Positions 1 through 10,366 are shown, counted from the stretch's first letter. The stretch: DNA of 64,000 nucleotides from Thermophagus xiamenensis (GCF_900112795.1 NZ_FONA01000003.1:124001-188000), one strand, 5' to 3'. The notes: a model not told the origin generated them from the letters alone. Translations and numbers: made by a program.

Positions 1-1477
1 CATCGATAATGGAAATACCCTTTGCAGCTCGTAACAAGGCATTTTCAAGGTGGACATTTTGCAGATTCATTTCGGGCAACCCCATAAAAAAAGCAGCATT
101 ACCAAAACCGTTGGCTCTAATGTTTTTCATAAAAATATTTCTAAAGGCAGGGGTCTCTTCGGTTACCGGTGCGGGTTCATTTTCCTGAATGTCAGGAACG
201 CTGTTACCGCCATCATCCAAAACGGGTGACTTTCCGCCGTAAAAAAGATTGAACCGAATGGGTTCGGTAGGTATATCAATCATATCAATATTGGATATAT
301 AGATGTTTTCAACCACACCTCCCCTTCCACGGGTGCTCTTAAATCGCAGTCCAACGTCGGTACCAATAAAGGTACAGTTGGAAACATGCACATTTCTAAC
401 GCCACCCGACATTTCGCTGCCAATAACAAATCCTCCATGACCGTGATATACCACATTATTTTTTACCACCACATTTTCGGTAGGGACAGCACGTTTTCGG
501 CCATCTTCATCTTTTCCGGATTTGAAACAAATGGCATCATCCCCTACATCAAAACTGTTATTATAGATTACCACATTTTTACAAGATTCCAGGTCTAACC
601 CGTCGCCATTTTGTGAATACCAAGGATTGCGTACGGTCAAATTTCGAATGGTAACATCCTCGCACAAGAGTGGATGAATATTCCAGGCAGGCGAGTTCTG
701 GAAGGTGGGCCCGTCTAACAAAACGCGTTTACACTCCTTAATGCTGACCATAACGGGACGGAGGAAATCTTTAATTTTTTCAAAATCTTCTTTTCTTTCC
801 AAATCAGGAACGTTGAAATTATCACGGCTATCACCAGCTTTTGACTTTTCTGAAGGGTACCAGATCTGCCCGTCGTCGCTGAGCACACCTCCGGAATTAA
901 CCAGTTTCTTCCATTGACTTTCCGTTAATTTACTTTTCTTAACCGGGCGCCAGGCATCGCCATTGCCGTCGAAAATACCTTTCCCTGTAAAGGCTATATT
1001 TTCAAGGTTATGGGCATGAATAGGGGACATGCACCGAAAAGTATTTAGTCCTTCAAAGATTGTTTCGATTAACGGATAATCCTCAAAGTCGGGGCTAAAA
1101 CGCACCACAGCCCCTTGCTGAACATGAAGATCGATATTGCTTTTCATGATGATTGGCCCGGTCAGCCAAATCCCTCTGGGAACAATCACGCGACCTCCAC
1201 CTTTCTCCGAAACATAATCAATAGCTTTTGCAAAAGCCTCACTGTTATCGGTAACGCCATCCCCTACTGCGCCAAAATCGACTATAGAGACCATTAAATC
1301 AGAGAAAACAGGCTCTTTTACTCGGGGCATATCAAATTCCAGACCATGGTAAATGAAATCTTCCGCCTCCTTAAAAGAATTTCTGAGTTCTTCCTTACAA
1401 CCTAAATTAGCGGTGACAATAAAAAAGGTCACACCAGTTATTAAACAAATTCTACCAAAAACATCTCTGATTTTCAT
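1..1477 (-). CDS. GH28 polygalacturonase, 3' end outside window
   Basis: Hydrolyses alpha-1,4 galacturonosyl bonds of (rhamno)galacturonan, probably at the cell surface or in the periplasm. The reading frame is open from the ATG at 1477 to the left edge, so about 492 codons are visible and the C-terminus is missing. Translation shows the GH28 signature set in order: NGDGLDLES, then VGDDAICFKSG with the paired catalytic aspartates, then GHGGFVIGSE with the conserved His, then LRFKSTRGRG (the R-x-K motif). The N-terminus is hydrophobic and ends ANLGC, so it may be a lipoprotein, although the lipobox is weak. Its start codon shares a base with the stop codon of the upstream CE12 gene (TAATG), which implies translational coupling. 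It is the last visible gene of the pectin operon. Exo- versus endo-action cannot be decided. Confidence 0.93.
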   Translation of the reverse strand, partial: MKIRDVFGRICLITGVTFFIVTANLGCKEELRNSFKEAEDFIYHGLEFDMPRVKEPVFSDLMVSIVDFGAVGDGVTDNSEAFAKAIDYVSEKGGGRVIVPRGIWLTGPIIMKSNIDLHVQQGAVVRFSPDFEDYPLIETIFEGLNTFRCMSPIHAHNLENIAFTGKGIFDGNGDAWRPVKKSKLTESQWKKLVNSGGVLSDDGQIWYPSEKSKAGDSRDNFNVPDLERKEDFEKIKDFLRPVMVSIKECKRVLLDGPTFQNSPAWNIHPLLCEDVTIRNLTVRNPWYSQNGDGLDLESCKNVVIYNNSFDVGDDAICFKSGKDEDGRKRAVPTENVVVKNNVVYHGHGGFVIGSEMSGGVRNVHVSNCTFIGTDVGLRFKSTRGRGGVVENIYISNIDMIDIPTEPIRFNLFYGGKSPVLDDGGNSVPDIQENEPAPVTEETPAFRNIFMKNIRANGFGNAAFFMGLPEMNLQNVHLENALLRAAKGISIID

Positions 1478-2271
1478 TACTGTAATTTTTTTAGACCATT
1501 AAAAACTAATTGAGCCACAGCCATAGCACCTTCCGGTTGGAAATGTGTATTATCTTTTTGCCCGTTCGGATAGGCTTCATATTTTCCTGCAGGAAGGTTC
1601 ATAAAGTAGTGCTCGGTAACATATTCTCTACCAACACGGGAAAAATGCTCCATTGATAATTGGTTTAAATCAATGAATTTTACATTCATTTCATTGGCTA
1701 CCTCTTTTACTGCTTCAGGATAATCGCCATGAACATTCACCAATCGACCATCGATCCAAGGGTAATTTCTGGCAACAGGGGTGAGTAAAACGGGAACACC
1801 TTTTTTTTGCCGGGTTTGAGATACAAACAATCGCAAAAACTCTTTGTATCCTTGAATGTTTACATGCCTTTCCGGCTTATTTTCAGCCGCATCATTGTGT
1901 CCAAATTGAATCAAAACCAAATCCCCGGGTTGGATATTCTCATAAACAAAACGCCATCGTCCTTCCTGAAAGAAAGTCCTGGTACTGCGTCCTCCCCTGG
2001 CCCTGTTTTCAACAATAATACTATCAGCAGGAATAATATTGGCCACTAAGGGGAGACTATCCTGTACGAAAAACTGTTGAAAAACCTGCCCCCATCCGGT
2101 AACGGGGAATCGTTTTGACAAGTAGTCCTCTTCCAAAGCATAATTAGCCATAGTAGAATCCCCTATTAACCAAATTTTTTTTATATCCTTCTTCTTGTTT
2201 CCTTCACTACAACTACAAATAATTATAAAAACAAGAACAATTTTAAAAAGCGTTTTAAACCTGTTTTTCAT
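1477..2271 (-). CDS. CE12-type rhamnogalacturonan acetylesterase (SGNH hydrolase)
   Basis: Predicted to remove O-acetyl groups from pectin so that lyases and hydrolases can act. SGNH blocks are visible: IGDSTM with the nucleophile Ser near residue 39, a RARGGRST segment (Gly block), LIQFGHND (Asn block), and DNTHFQPEGA near the C-terminus supplying the catalytic Asp and His. The layout fits the rhamnogalacturonan acetylesterase family. I place the start at the internal ATG (2271) because MKNRF begins a hydrophobic leader ending in IICSC, a likely lipoprotein cleavage site; an upstream ATG at 2298 would add nine residues before the leader. The gene sits 59 bp after the GH43 stop and overlaps the GH28 start by one base, so it is in the same transcript. 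Confidence 0.9.
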   Translation of the reverse strand: MKNRFKTLFKIVLVFIIICSCSEGNKKKDIKKIWLIGDSTMANYALEEDYLSKRFPVTGWGQVFQQFFVQDSLPLVANIIPADSIIVENRARGGRSTRTFFQEGRWRFVYENIQPGDLVLIQFGHNDAAENKPERHVNIQGYKEFLRLFVSQTRQKKGVPVLLTPVARNYPWIDGRLVNVHGDYPEAVKEVANEMNVKFIDLNQLSMEHFSRVGREYVTEHYFMNLPAGKYEAYPNGQKDNTHFQPEGAMAVAQLVFNGLKKLQ

Positions 2272-2330
2272 AATCTCATCCATAAAAGCTGCTAACAAAT
2301 AGCTTTCCCCGAAAACCTATCAATCTAAAT

Positions 2331-3956
2331 CTAATTGATAGGTTCCACTCTGAACCAATCAATATCAACATTTCCTGCATCATTGATTATACCGTCGCGT
2401 ACGGCAAAATAACCGATTTTAGCTCCGATCCAACGTCCTGGAACAGCCTGAAAATCTTCACCCACGACTTTAAATCGACGGCCGTTTTCACTGAATCCAA
2501 AACGACAAATGGCCCCATCATGCACTTCGATACGGAACCATATCGTATTGTTACTTATTTCTTGCTTAAAAAGCACTTCTTCGGCTCCCCCTTTTCGGGC
2601 ATCCTTGCATCGAACCACTTTTATCCACAGTTTGTCGTTCTCCTGTTTTAAGGAAATATATTGATAAGAATCACCCATAACGATAAAACCGGCCTCTTCA
2701 CCATTGAAACGATGGTTAAAAGTAACTTTGGTAGTAGCCCTAAACACAGGTGCGGGGAATTTTTGCAATAGCATATTGGGGACGTCCCATAGGTTAGTAG
2801 CATTTTCGGGTCTTGGACGACAATTGAGTCGAAAGAACCCCAAATTACCGGAAGGATACCCGTAATTAATGTTAGGATTAGCATGCCACTGCCACTGGAG
2901 ACCTGTGGTATAACCATTAAATTCATCGCTTTCGGGTGGTGTTATCACCGGCCAGTGAGATTTAATTACAGGTTTTTTAAACGAAGAAACGGGCTCACCC
3001 ACGCCATTTCCGTCGAAGTCTTGTCCTAAAAGAGGCCAACCTTTTTCCCACCTCATAGGTTGCAGGTGAAGTATTCGACCGTAAGCCCCTTTGTCCTGAA
3101 AATGAATAAACCAAAATTCACCCATAGGGGTTTCGACCCAACCTCCCTGATGAGGCCCATTGATATCGGTAGAACCTTGCTCCAACACCCGTCTAAATTC
3201 ATAAGGTCCAAAAGGATTTTTGGAACGCAAAGCGAGCTGCCACCCATGCGAAACGCCTCCTGCCGGAGCAAAAATGTAATAATAACCGTTGAACTTATAA
3301 AATTTGGGTCCTTCCACCGTCGGGTTGTCAGGATGGCCATCGAATACCATAACCGGATCGCCGACTAAAGAGGTACCGTCGGGGGTCATTCCCTGAACCA
3401 GAAGTACCGATTTAACACCGGCCCGACTACCGGCAAAGGCATAAACCAAATAAGCCTTGCCATCCTCGTCCCAGAGGGGGCAAGGATCGATCAGGCCTTT
3501 TCCTTCTTTCACCAAAACAGGCTTTGTCCAGGGTCCTTTCGGATCGGATGATTTCAACATAAAAATGCCAAAATCAGGATCCCCATAATAGATGTAAAAC
3601 TCTCCGTTATGGTAACGAATCGAAGGCGCCCATACTCCCTTCCCATGCTGAGGCTTTGAAAAGTGGTCCTCGGGGGACAAAGAATTAATGGCATAACCTA
3701 TCAATGTCCAATTAACCAAATCTTTAGAATGAAGGATGGGCAAACCAGGGATACAATTAAAACTGGAAGCGGTCATATAAAAATCATCGCCCACCCTGCA
3801 CAAATCCGGATCGGAATAGTCGGCATGGATTATCGGATTTTTGTAGGTCCCGTCTCCCTGGTCGGCTACCCATACTTTTGAAACATACTCTTCCTGGGCA
3901 AATATGGAAAGAATAGAAATCACCCAAACGAAAATAGTTGCAAAAAGATTCTTCAT
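2331..3956 (-). CDS. GH43 glycosidase with C-terminal beta-sandwich domain
   Basis: Secreted beta-xylosidase/alpha-L-arabinofuranosidase-type enzyme. A five-bladed propeller domain occupies roughly the first 310 residues. The three acidic catalytic positions are visible: HADYSDPDLCRVGDD (general base Asp), GLIDPCPLWDEDG (pKa-tuning Asp) and NPTVEGPKFYKFNG (general acid Glu). The C-terminal part, from about residue 350, resembles the concanavalin-like domain found after xylosidase-type GH43 modules. The leader MKNLFATIFVWVISILSIFAQ is a Sec signal peptide; further ATGs at 3959 and 3977 are possible starts. In a pectin operon it probably trims arabinose or xylose decorations, such as RG-I arabinan or xylogalacturonan. 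The exact linkage and the GH43 subfamily are not resolved from sequence reading. Confidence 0.9.
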   Translation of the reverse strand: MKNLFATIFVWVISILSIFAQEEYVSKVWVADQGDGTYKNPIIHADYSDPDLCRVGDDFYMTASSFNCIPGLPILHSKDLVNWTLIGYAINSLSPEDHFSKPQHGKGVWAPSIRYHNGEFYIYYGDPDFGIFMLKSSDPKGPWTKPVLVKEGKGLIDPCPLWDEDGKAYLVYAFAGSRAGVKSVLLVQGMTPDGTSLVGDPVMVFDGHPDNPTVEGPKFYKFNGYYYIFAPAGGVSHGWQLALRSKNPFGPYEFRRVLEQGSTDINGPHQGGWVETPMGEFWFIHFQDKGAYGRILHLQPMRWEKGWPLLGQDFDGNGVGEPVSSFKKPVIKSHWPVITPPESDEFNGYTTGLQWQWHANPNINYGYPSGNLGFFRLNCRPRPENATNLWDVPNMLLQKFPAPVFRATTKVTFNHRFNGEEAGFIVMGDSYQYISLKQENDKLWIKVVRCKDARKGGAEEVLFKQEISNNTIWFRIEVHDGAICRFGFSENGRRFKVVGEDFQAVPGRWIGAKIGYFAVRDGIINDAGNVDIDWFRVEPIN

Positions 3957-4169
3957 CATCAAAATAATTTTAAGCATTAAATAATTTTATATCCGTTATT
4001 TTATACTGCTTCCCTGAACAAAAGAATTTAAAACATGGAAACCCCGGAATTAACATTAATCATTTCTAATTATTACAATTTTGGTGATGCATCCATAGTC
4101 AGTACATCCTTTTATATGTGTCAATAGAGTCTGAGGTTGGAAGCAAAAGCCCTGAGGTAAAAAAAACAA

Positions 4170-5180
4170 TTATTCGGGCCCACCAACAACATCGGCAGGT
4201 GTTAGCCACTCCCAATATTTCCAGTTGTCCTCACCACTTAAAATATTTTCAGGGGTATATTTCAAAGCTTCCTCATCGGTCAGCTGATGCGACCAAACTA
4301 CCCGTTTTTCTGGGGCCGCACCCGGGCCGTAAGATTTATATTCGGCAAAAAATGCTGTTTTTTCTTTGTCCGGATCTCCCCAATTGTGCCAACCTTCCGG
4401 TTTTATGTGTTTTCCCATGAAACAATTAATAAACACTGCTTTGGCATATGGACGCCATGGACGTCCCAGATAAAAAGAGTTTTCGGGGGCATTGCCGGTG
4501 ATCTTACAATTTATAAACACAAATCCGAATTCACGCTCCTGGTGGGTGGAAGCAGCCGTTATATAGCCGCGATCTTTACAAAAAATTTCGCAATCATCGA
4601 AAACGGCAGTACTCCAACCAAAAATAAAATCCACCGTACCTTCGATATAACAGCTTTTGTAATATTGACGGCTACCATCTCCATGTGGATAAAGGGTATC
4701 CTGGTTTCCCAGGAATCGACAGTTTTCAAACACCACGCGATCGCCGTCGATACGGACCGCCACAGCTTGTCCAACAGGTCCGGCCGAGTTTTCAAACGTA
4801 ATATTACGGGCCACAAAACCGTCACCAAAAACAAAAAAGCTGGAAGAGCCGGTAGTTCCCATCTCTTCACCAAAACGATTTTTTTTGGAAGCATAATCAT
4901 CGTGGGTGATAACGGTTTTATATTTATCTTCACCGATAAAAGTCACATTGGTTTTGGAAGCCGGCAATATTAACTTTTCATTATAGACCCCGTTTTTGAT
5001 AAAAATAACGGTTCTTTTCTTTCTGAAATCCGGTACCGCATTGATCGCCTCCTGAAGGGTTAAAAAATCACCGGTTCCATCGGAGGCAACAATAAAATCG
5101 GAATCCTGTGACCGGATATCTTCTAACAATAAAAAGACCCAAATCAGAGCGAGGACAAGTTTAAGCAAAAAATTTCCCAT
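4170..5180 (-). CDS. CE8 pectin methylesterase
   Basis: Demethylates homogalacturonan, releasing methanol and exposing carboxylates for the PL1 and GH28 enzymes of the same operon. The parallel beta-helix shows all three family motifs: GNQDTL (general acid Asp, about residue 161), VDFIFG (nucleophile Asp, about 184) and LGRPWRP (substrate-binding Arg, about 240). A tract rich in Gly, Ser and Thr before them fits the substrate-binding region. Start chosen at the internal ATG (5180), where MGNFLLKLVLALIWVFLLL begins a clear signal peptide; the ATG at 5210 would add ten charged residues in front. Length of about 336 residues is normal for bacterial CE8. The gene is separated by about 190 bp from each neighbour but lies co-directionally within the operon. 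Confidence 0.95.
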   Translation of the reverse strand: MGNFLLKLVLALIWVFLLLEDIRSQDSDFIVASDGTGDFLTLQEAINAVPDFRKKRTVIFIKNGVYNEKLILPASKTNVTFIGEDKYKTVITHDDYASKKNRFGEEMGTTGSSSFFVFGDGFVARNITFENSAGPVGQAVAVRIDGDRVVFENCRFLGNQDTLYPHGDGSRQYYKSCYIEGTVDFIFGWSTAVFDDCEIFCKDRGYITAASTHQEREFGFVFINCKITGNAPENSFYLGRPWRPYAKAVFINCFMGKHIKPEGWHNWGDPDKEKTAFFAEYKSYGPGAAPEKRVVWSHQLTDEEALKYTPENILSGEDNWKYWEWLTPADVVGGPE

Positions 5181-5395
5181 GTTTCTATCTTCTCTTATTT
5201 CAATATTCAATGAGACAATTCACTAAGGTCAACACAGATGAGTTGTCCAGAAACGTCCCTATTTTTTCGTCCCAAACTCCCTATATTCTTAGCAAACATC
5301 AGGTCTTGGTAAGACTGTGCTCATTCCATTCTTCATCATTTTACCCAGAGAAATTCAGTTGTCATTTTGGGTATTAAAATGGCAATAATGATGTA

Positions 5396-6604
5396 TCACT
5401 TCATCTTTCGGTACTTCTCCGCTTCCAAAGCAGCCATGATAAAGGGCCCAACAGCTTTGGGATCATTATTGCGAATCGGTTCGGAAATATAGTATTCAAA
5501 AGAGCCATCCCTATATGGGTCTCCCCCAAGGCCAGCCACCGAGCAGACATTGGTAATGGAGATGGTCCCATCCGACTCTTTCTGAATAAAGTTTTTCAGG
5601 ATTCCCTTGTAAGCCTTCTCGGCCGAGGCAGAAAACGAATTGTCAATATATCCTTTATTAATGGCTTTAAACAAGAAATATGTAAACATAGCACTGGCGG
5701 ACGACTCCAAATAATTACCCTGGCGATCGCCCAAATCAAGCACCTGATACCAAAGACCGGTACCGTGATCCTGATACTTCAGAATTCCACGGGCTACCCT
5801 ATCTACCACAAACAATACACTGTCACGCCCCTTATGGTCTTCTGGAATAAAGTCCAAAACATCCACCAAAGCCATAGCATACCATCCCATGGCTCGTCCC
5901 CAGAAATGAGGTGACAGTCCGGTAACCGGATCGGCCCATTTTTGTTGACGGCTTTCATCCCATCCATGATAAAAAAGACCGGTTTCAATATCATAATGGT
6001 GTTTATTGACCAGCATAATCTGATGCACCACTTCATCAAAGAGCTCAGGTTCATTAAACTCACGCCCATAAAGTGCCAGAAATGGGGAACCCATGTAAAG
6101 GCCGTCGAGCCACATCTGATGGGGATATCTTTTTTTATGCCAAAATCCACCCTCAGAAGTACGGGGATGGGTCTCCATCTGACTCCTTAATAATCTGATC
6201 GCCTTCAGATATTTTTCTTCCGGTTTTAGTTTATATAAATTGATGAGGAAACGCCCCGGACTAACCCGGTCAATGTTGTAATCGGAAAGATTATAGGTCA
6301 GAATCTCGCCGGAATCCTGAACCATGGTATCGGCATAAGCTTTCACATAATGCAGATAACGCTCCTGACCGGTTTTCTGATATAATGCCAGATAGGCATT
6401 CATCATTAAGCCATGAGTATATTCCCATTTTGGCTTTTGCCTGAAATCGATCATCCAACTCTCAGGATTACGTTTCATATCGGAATCGGCCATTTTAATG
6501 GCCAAATCTAAGGGTCGTTGCTCACTGCCAGGTTGGGAATGACGGCAAGAAAAAAACAATATCATCAAAAAAGAAAACAATAATACTAAACTTGAACGGT
6601 TCAT
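5396..6604 (-). CDS. GH105 unsaturated (rhamno)galacturonyl hydrolase
   Basis: Cleaves the unsaturated uronic acid from the non-reducing end of oligosaccharides made by pectate or rhamnogalacturonan lyases. The (alpha/alpha)6 barrel is recognisable from segments such as MWLDGLYMGSPFLALYG (catalytic Asp in WLDG), HFWGRAMGWYAMALVD, and GLWYQVLD followed by YLESSASAMFTYF. The leader MNRSSLVLLFSFLMILFFSC ends in a good lipobox, so the product should be a periplasmic or surface lipoprotein; I start at 6604, not 6640, for this reason. It fits directly downstream of the PL1 lyase whose product it would process. Related families (GH88) act on glycosaminoglycans, but the neighbours favour pectin. Confidence 0.92.
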   Translation of the reverse strand: MNRSSLVLLFSFLMILFFSCRHSQPGSEQRPLDLAIKMADSDMKRNPESWMIDFRQKPKWEYTHGLMMNAYLALYQKTGQERYLHYVKAYADTMVQDSGEILTYNLSDYNIDRVSPGRFLINLYKLKPEEKYLKAIRLLRSQMETHPRTSEGGFWHKKRYPHQMWLDGLYMGSPFLALYGREFNEPELFDEVVHQIMLVNKHHYDIETGLFYHGWDESRQQKWADPVTGLSPHFWGRAMGWYAMALVDVLDFIPEDHKGRDSVLFVVDRVARGILKYQDHGTGLWYQVLDLGDRQGNYLESSASAMFTYFLFKAINKGYIDNSFSASAEKAYKGILKNFIQKESDGTISITNVCSVAGLGGDPYRDGSFEYYISEPIRNNDPKAVGPFIMAALEAEKYRKMK

Positions 6605-6798
6605 AAAAATAAAATATATAATGGTTAAAATATTAGCCAACGGATATATAAAGACAAATTATCCGGATAATAAAAAATGTTTATACAATCTTAATCAATC
6701 GATAAAAAATCCACCGGTAACAAATTGACTTTTGAGGTGGGATATTTAGACAAAAAGTGAAGATTTATAGATGAAATATCATCACCACCCAGGTCATT

Positions 6799-8550
6799 TT
6801 ACCATTTTACCAGCTCATTTAAATAAACTTCCAAATTGGTATATGATTCACTAAGGTCATATTTCCAACTGTCAGAGATACATTGAGGATTCAAACCATT
6901 AGCCAGTTCCCATTCATCAGGTATACCATCCCAATCGGTATCAGTTTGGGGTTCCTCTGACTTTAGTTCGGGCCAACCACCCACATGCGACTGAGTATCG
7001 ATAATGCCATTGACGCTACCGTTTCCGCCAGTCATAAAAGTGGCAGTTCCGGTTCGAACATCATGAACAATACGTGCATCAACCGTATCTCGGGATAACG
7101 AAGCGCCGGCCCTATCCAACACCAATTCATAAGCTTCCTGGGCAGTATGAGTAGTAATCAATCCAGGGTCGAGAGGTGAGTCGAGACGCATATTGCTTTT
7201 ATCAGCTTCAGGAATTGTCCCGTATTTACTATGAAACTGATTATAAACTCCATAAGTCCAATTATCATTGGTTGCTCTAGGCGAACCAGCCATAAAATTT
7301 CCATCAATATAAAATTTACCCCAAATTCCGGTTGTAGCAAAACCTTCTTCAGTTTCCAAATCGATGGCAATAATTCTCTCAGTTCTTGTAGTAGCAGGAC
7401 CTGGTTTGTAGTAGCAATTCACAATGTTGACATTCATCGCTTCGCCTCCATAACAACTGTTACCCTGCCAATTATAAATAACATTATTTCTCAGGTCTAC
7501 CAGGTCGGTCAATGCAAAAGCGTCACCATTGATTTCACCTAACCTTGGATTCCGACTGTCGTGATGAGCCAGTAGGTTATGATGAAAAGATGCCTTTTTA
7601 CCGCCCCAAATTCCGCCATATCCATGAGAGCCCTTGTTGTGGACTGAGTTTCGTAAACTCTCGGAAATTATGCACCACTGCATTGTAAAGTTCTCATTTT
7701 GATAAAAAGAGGCACATTCATCGGTAGACCAACTTATGGAACAATGGTCAACAATAATATTTTTATGGAAACGTCCACCCAGAGCATCTCCCTCCTGCTG
7801 TTCAGTATCTCCCATTCTAAATCTTAAGAAACGAATTATTACATTATCCGCATCCACGGTAACCGGATAATTTCGTAGGCAGATGCCATCGCCCGGAGCA
7901 CTTTGACCAGCTATAGTCAAATCACCATTTGTAATTTTCAATTCCCGCTGCAATTCAATGGTTCCTGAAACTTTAAACAAGATTGTTCGTGGTCCATTTT
8001 TTGACAAAGCCCAACGCAATGAACCTTCACTTCCGTCATCCCTTAAATTAGTAACATAATATACTCTACCGCCACGTCCTCCCGAGGTATAACAACCATG
8101 TCCTTCAGCTCCTGGAAATGCTATTGTGTTTCCAATAGGTGCAGCAGAAAAACCCAATGACTCAATATTAATAATCTTCAATTTATCCGTAGCATCATTT
8201 CCGTTGATATCGATTGCTTCTACAATAACTTCCGATGTGGAGGCATTCATATCAATAGCTTCATTGAATACGAACTTCCGGTTATTCTCAAAGGTAGTAA
8301 TCTCCTTAAGTACAGTCGGATTACCCCCGTTAATCCGAATAAACTTGACGCTGGCCAGATCATTTTCACTGATTATGGTTCCTTGCACCGGAGGAATAAA
8401 ATGGTCCAAATCAATAATCAATGTATCTCCTGTGGCAAAAGATATGCTTATAAAATCACCTGGGTCTGAAGAAGGATCTTGTGCGTCTAGGTGATCACCT
8501 TGACAGCTAAACAAAGAGAGTATTAAGAGAAAAATTAACAAACACCTCAT
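6799..8550 (-). CDS. PL1 pectate lyase lipoprotein
   Basis: Cleaves polygalacturonate by beta-elimination. After the lipoprotein leader (MRCLLIFLLILSLFSC, then an acidic-containing stretch) there is an N-terminal beta-rich domain of about 120 residues. The lyase right-handed helix follows: GGRGGRVYYVTNL, ILFKVSGTIEL, LTIAGQSAPGDGICL, RFRMGD, IIVDHCSISWSTDE and HHNLLAHHDSRNPRLG, which are typical of Bacteroidota PL1 enzymes. The C-terminus has a calcium-binding type repeat (DTDWDGIPDEWE) often found at the end of this subfamily. It is the only lyase visible in the operon and generates the unsaturated ends used by GH105. Confidence in family is high; preference for pectate over pectin is inferred from family and from the CE8 neighbour. 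Confidence 0.93.
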   Translation of the reverse strand: MRCLLIFLLILSLFSCQGDHLDAQDPSSDPGDFISISFATGDTLIIDLDHFIPPVQGTIISENDLASVKFIRINGGNPTVLKEITTFENNRKFVFNEAIDMNASTSEVIVEAIDINGNDATDKLKIINIESLGFSAAPIGNTIAFPGAEGHGCYTSGGRGGRVYYVTNLRDDGSEGSLRWALSKNGPRTILFKVSGTIELQRELKITNGDLTIAGQSAPGDGICLRNYPVTVDADNVIIRFLRFRMGDTEQQEGDALGGRFHKNIIVDHCSISWSTDECASFYQNENFTMQWCIISESLRNSVHNKGSHGYGGIWGGKKASFHHNLLAHHDSRNPRLGEINGDAFALTDLVDLRNNVIYNWQGNSCYGGEAMNVNIVNCYYKPGPATTRTERIIAIDLETEEGFATTGIWGKFYIDGNFMAGSPRATNDNWTYGVYNQFHSKYGTIPEADKSNMRLDSPLDPGLITTHTAQEAYELVLDRAGASLSRDTVDARIVHDVRTGTATFMTGGNGSVNGIIDTQSHVGGWPELKSEEPQTDTDWDGIPDEWELANGLNPQCISDSWKYDLSESYTNLEVYLNELVKW

Positions 8551-8734
8551 ATTATAGTCTATTTAGAAAGAAAAATTAAACACATATTCATTTTCTATTA
8601 TCAACCAAGGAAGTGTCGCTATTCCTCATTATGGCCCAATTATGAAGCCTAAAAAACTCATTACACTAAGCACAGAAGAAAGCGACACTTACTTTACAAA
8701 AGGTTAAGTTTTATAACACCAACATCAATTTCCT

Positions 8735-10366
8735 TTACCACCATCTGGGATCACCGGCTCTGTTCTTCACGGAATTATTAATTAAAGTATAATCACTATT
8801 GTCAGGGTCCTTAAAAACAGAGTAAATGTCCTCACCCAAATCAGAGGCTTCGATGGGGTACATTTCAGATAGCGTTTCGGCATTGACTTCCCAAACCAAA
8901 TCACTCGTTTTATAATTCTGTGATAAAGTTACATTTGTTGAAGCACTTCTTAATCCACGCACGGTCACATCATCTCCCCAAGCTTTCCCAAACAAACAAT
9001 TGTTAATTTTAATACCATCTTCGAAGGTTTTTTTATCCAAATCAAAGAAGTATCTTCCCCCTACAGGAGCGAAACAGGTTGTTACATACTCAACAGTTAA
9101 GGATTTAGGTTGCAGATTAGTTTTCGAGGCACGAACAATGTAGCCGTCAAGATGTGAAATGGTTGAATTAGAAATAATAATTTCTTCTGCTCCGGCCCCT
9201 CCATTATCGAGGTTAATTACCCCATAACCTCCGATGGAATCAATGATGCAATTATTTATAGAAACAAGGCCAATAGTTGCGGCGGTTTTTATCCGTAATA
9301 CCCCTCGTTTATAGCGTATTTCACAATTCTCAAATAAAATTGAATCCACATGACCTGCAGAACCGAAATTAAAGACATAAGTAGAACCATAATCCCTAAG
9401 CTTATCGGGATGATCTGTAAAGGTAATGTTGGAAAATGAAAATTTGGAAACATTGGCAGTTCCGTCAGTTGTGAAATCGAAATTACCACTGACACGAATA
9501 ATTGCATTACCTTCCAAACTTAAGCCACCAGTTAAAGAGATGGGAGAATATAATCGAGCACCGGTAAGTTTATATTCAGTACCACCATCTAATACTATGG
9601 TCACTCCTTCAGGGTATTGTGTAGCCATCTGATCGAAAAAGCTCTGTTTAAGAATAGTATAAGCGGTTTCCTCATCATAATCTCTAAGATCAACGACAGC
9701 TCCCTCGTATATAGGAGATGCCATGGTTGAAAAGCTTTGTTTACCCATGTATTCTCCCTGGAAATAAGCCTTGACGACGTAAGATGTTTCTGGCTTTAGT
9801 TTTTCAATTATAACCATTTTATTTTCATTGTCGGTATCCCCAAGAAACACAGTGGAAATTAAAGTATCGTTATGTACCACAACCAAGCTGTCGTAAACAG
9901 CATCTTTCCAGGAAACCATGGCTTTGGTATCGATAACTTTCGTTATCGGCTCCAACTGGGTAGGATAATCTGAAGTTGAAATCTTTTCGTAGACAAAATA
10001 TTCTGATTCAATATTTTGCCCTACAGCTTTTATCCTCAAGTAATAGCCGGTATCATAATCTAAATTTTCGAACTTATAATAATTGGTATCCGTTTCGGCC
10101 TCAACGGTAATTGTTTCAAACGAATCGACGGAAAGTTCCAGTTGAAAATAATCGGCATTTCTGTACTTATCCCATTCTGCACGAATCCAGGTTCCACCTG
10201 CAGTTACATTTTTGATAATGGGTCGGAACAAACGGTCGGCTGTACCCAATTCATCGTCTTCATTACAACCGTAAAAACCGGCTAACAAAACTATCATCAC
10301 AAAAATAACTTTTTGAACAAATAATTGGGAACTGAAGAAGCGTATATATTCGGTTTTATTTTTCAT
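8735..10366 (-). CDS. DUF4957/DUF5123 lipoprotein with Fn3 domains, probable pectin-binding surface protein
   Basis: No enzyme motif is recognised. The leader beginning MKNKTEYIRF runs to a hydrophobic stretch ending LLAGFYGC, and the residues after the cysteine are NEDDE, an acidic signature linked to export to the cell surface in this phylum. Residues 40-220 read as two fibronectin-III-like domains (GGTWIRAEWDKYRNADYF and a second with ATSYVVKAY-like spacing). The remainder is a beta-helix-like region ending in GDPRWW, which matches the DUF4957/DUF5123 family common beside susD in pectin loci. Position directly after susD suggests the role of a surface glycan-binding protein. The start at 10366 is chosen for the leader; an ATG at 10393 is also in frame. 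Confidence 0.8.
   Translation of the reverse strand: MKNKTEYIRFFSSQLFVQKVIFVMIVLLAGFYGCNEDDELGTADRLFRPIIKNVTAGGTWIRAEWDKYRNADYFQLELSVDSFETITVEAETDTNYYKFENLDYDTGYYLRIKAVGQNIESEYFVYEKISTSDYPTQLEPITKVIDTKAMVSWKDAVYDSLVVVHNDTLISTVFLGDTDNENKMVIIEKLKPETSYVVKAYFQGEYMGKQSFSTMASPIYEGAVVDLRDYDEETAYTILKQSFFDQMATQYPEGVTIVLDGGTEYKLTGARLYSPISLTGGLSLEGNAIIRVSGNFDFTTDGTANVSKFSFSNITFTDHPDKLRDYGSTYVFNFGSAGHVDSILFENCEIRYKRGVLRIKTAATIGLVSINNCIIDSIGGYGVINLDNGGAGAEEIIISNSTISHLDGYIVRASKTNLQPKSLTVEYVTTCFAPVGGRYFFDLDKKTFEDGIKINNCLFGKAWGDDVTVRGLRSASTNVTLSQNYKTSDLVWEVNAETLSEMYPIEASDLGEDIYSVFKDPDNSDYTLINNSVKNRAGDPRWW

Noticed and set aside
4287-4973. Long plus-strand ORF (228 codons) opposite the pectin methylesterase gene
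   Set aside because: It is fully antisense to a strongly supported CE8 gene, has no recognisable domain, and its composition is that of a shadow frame.
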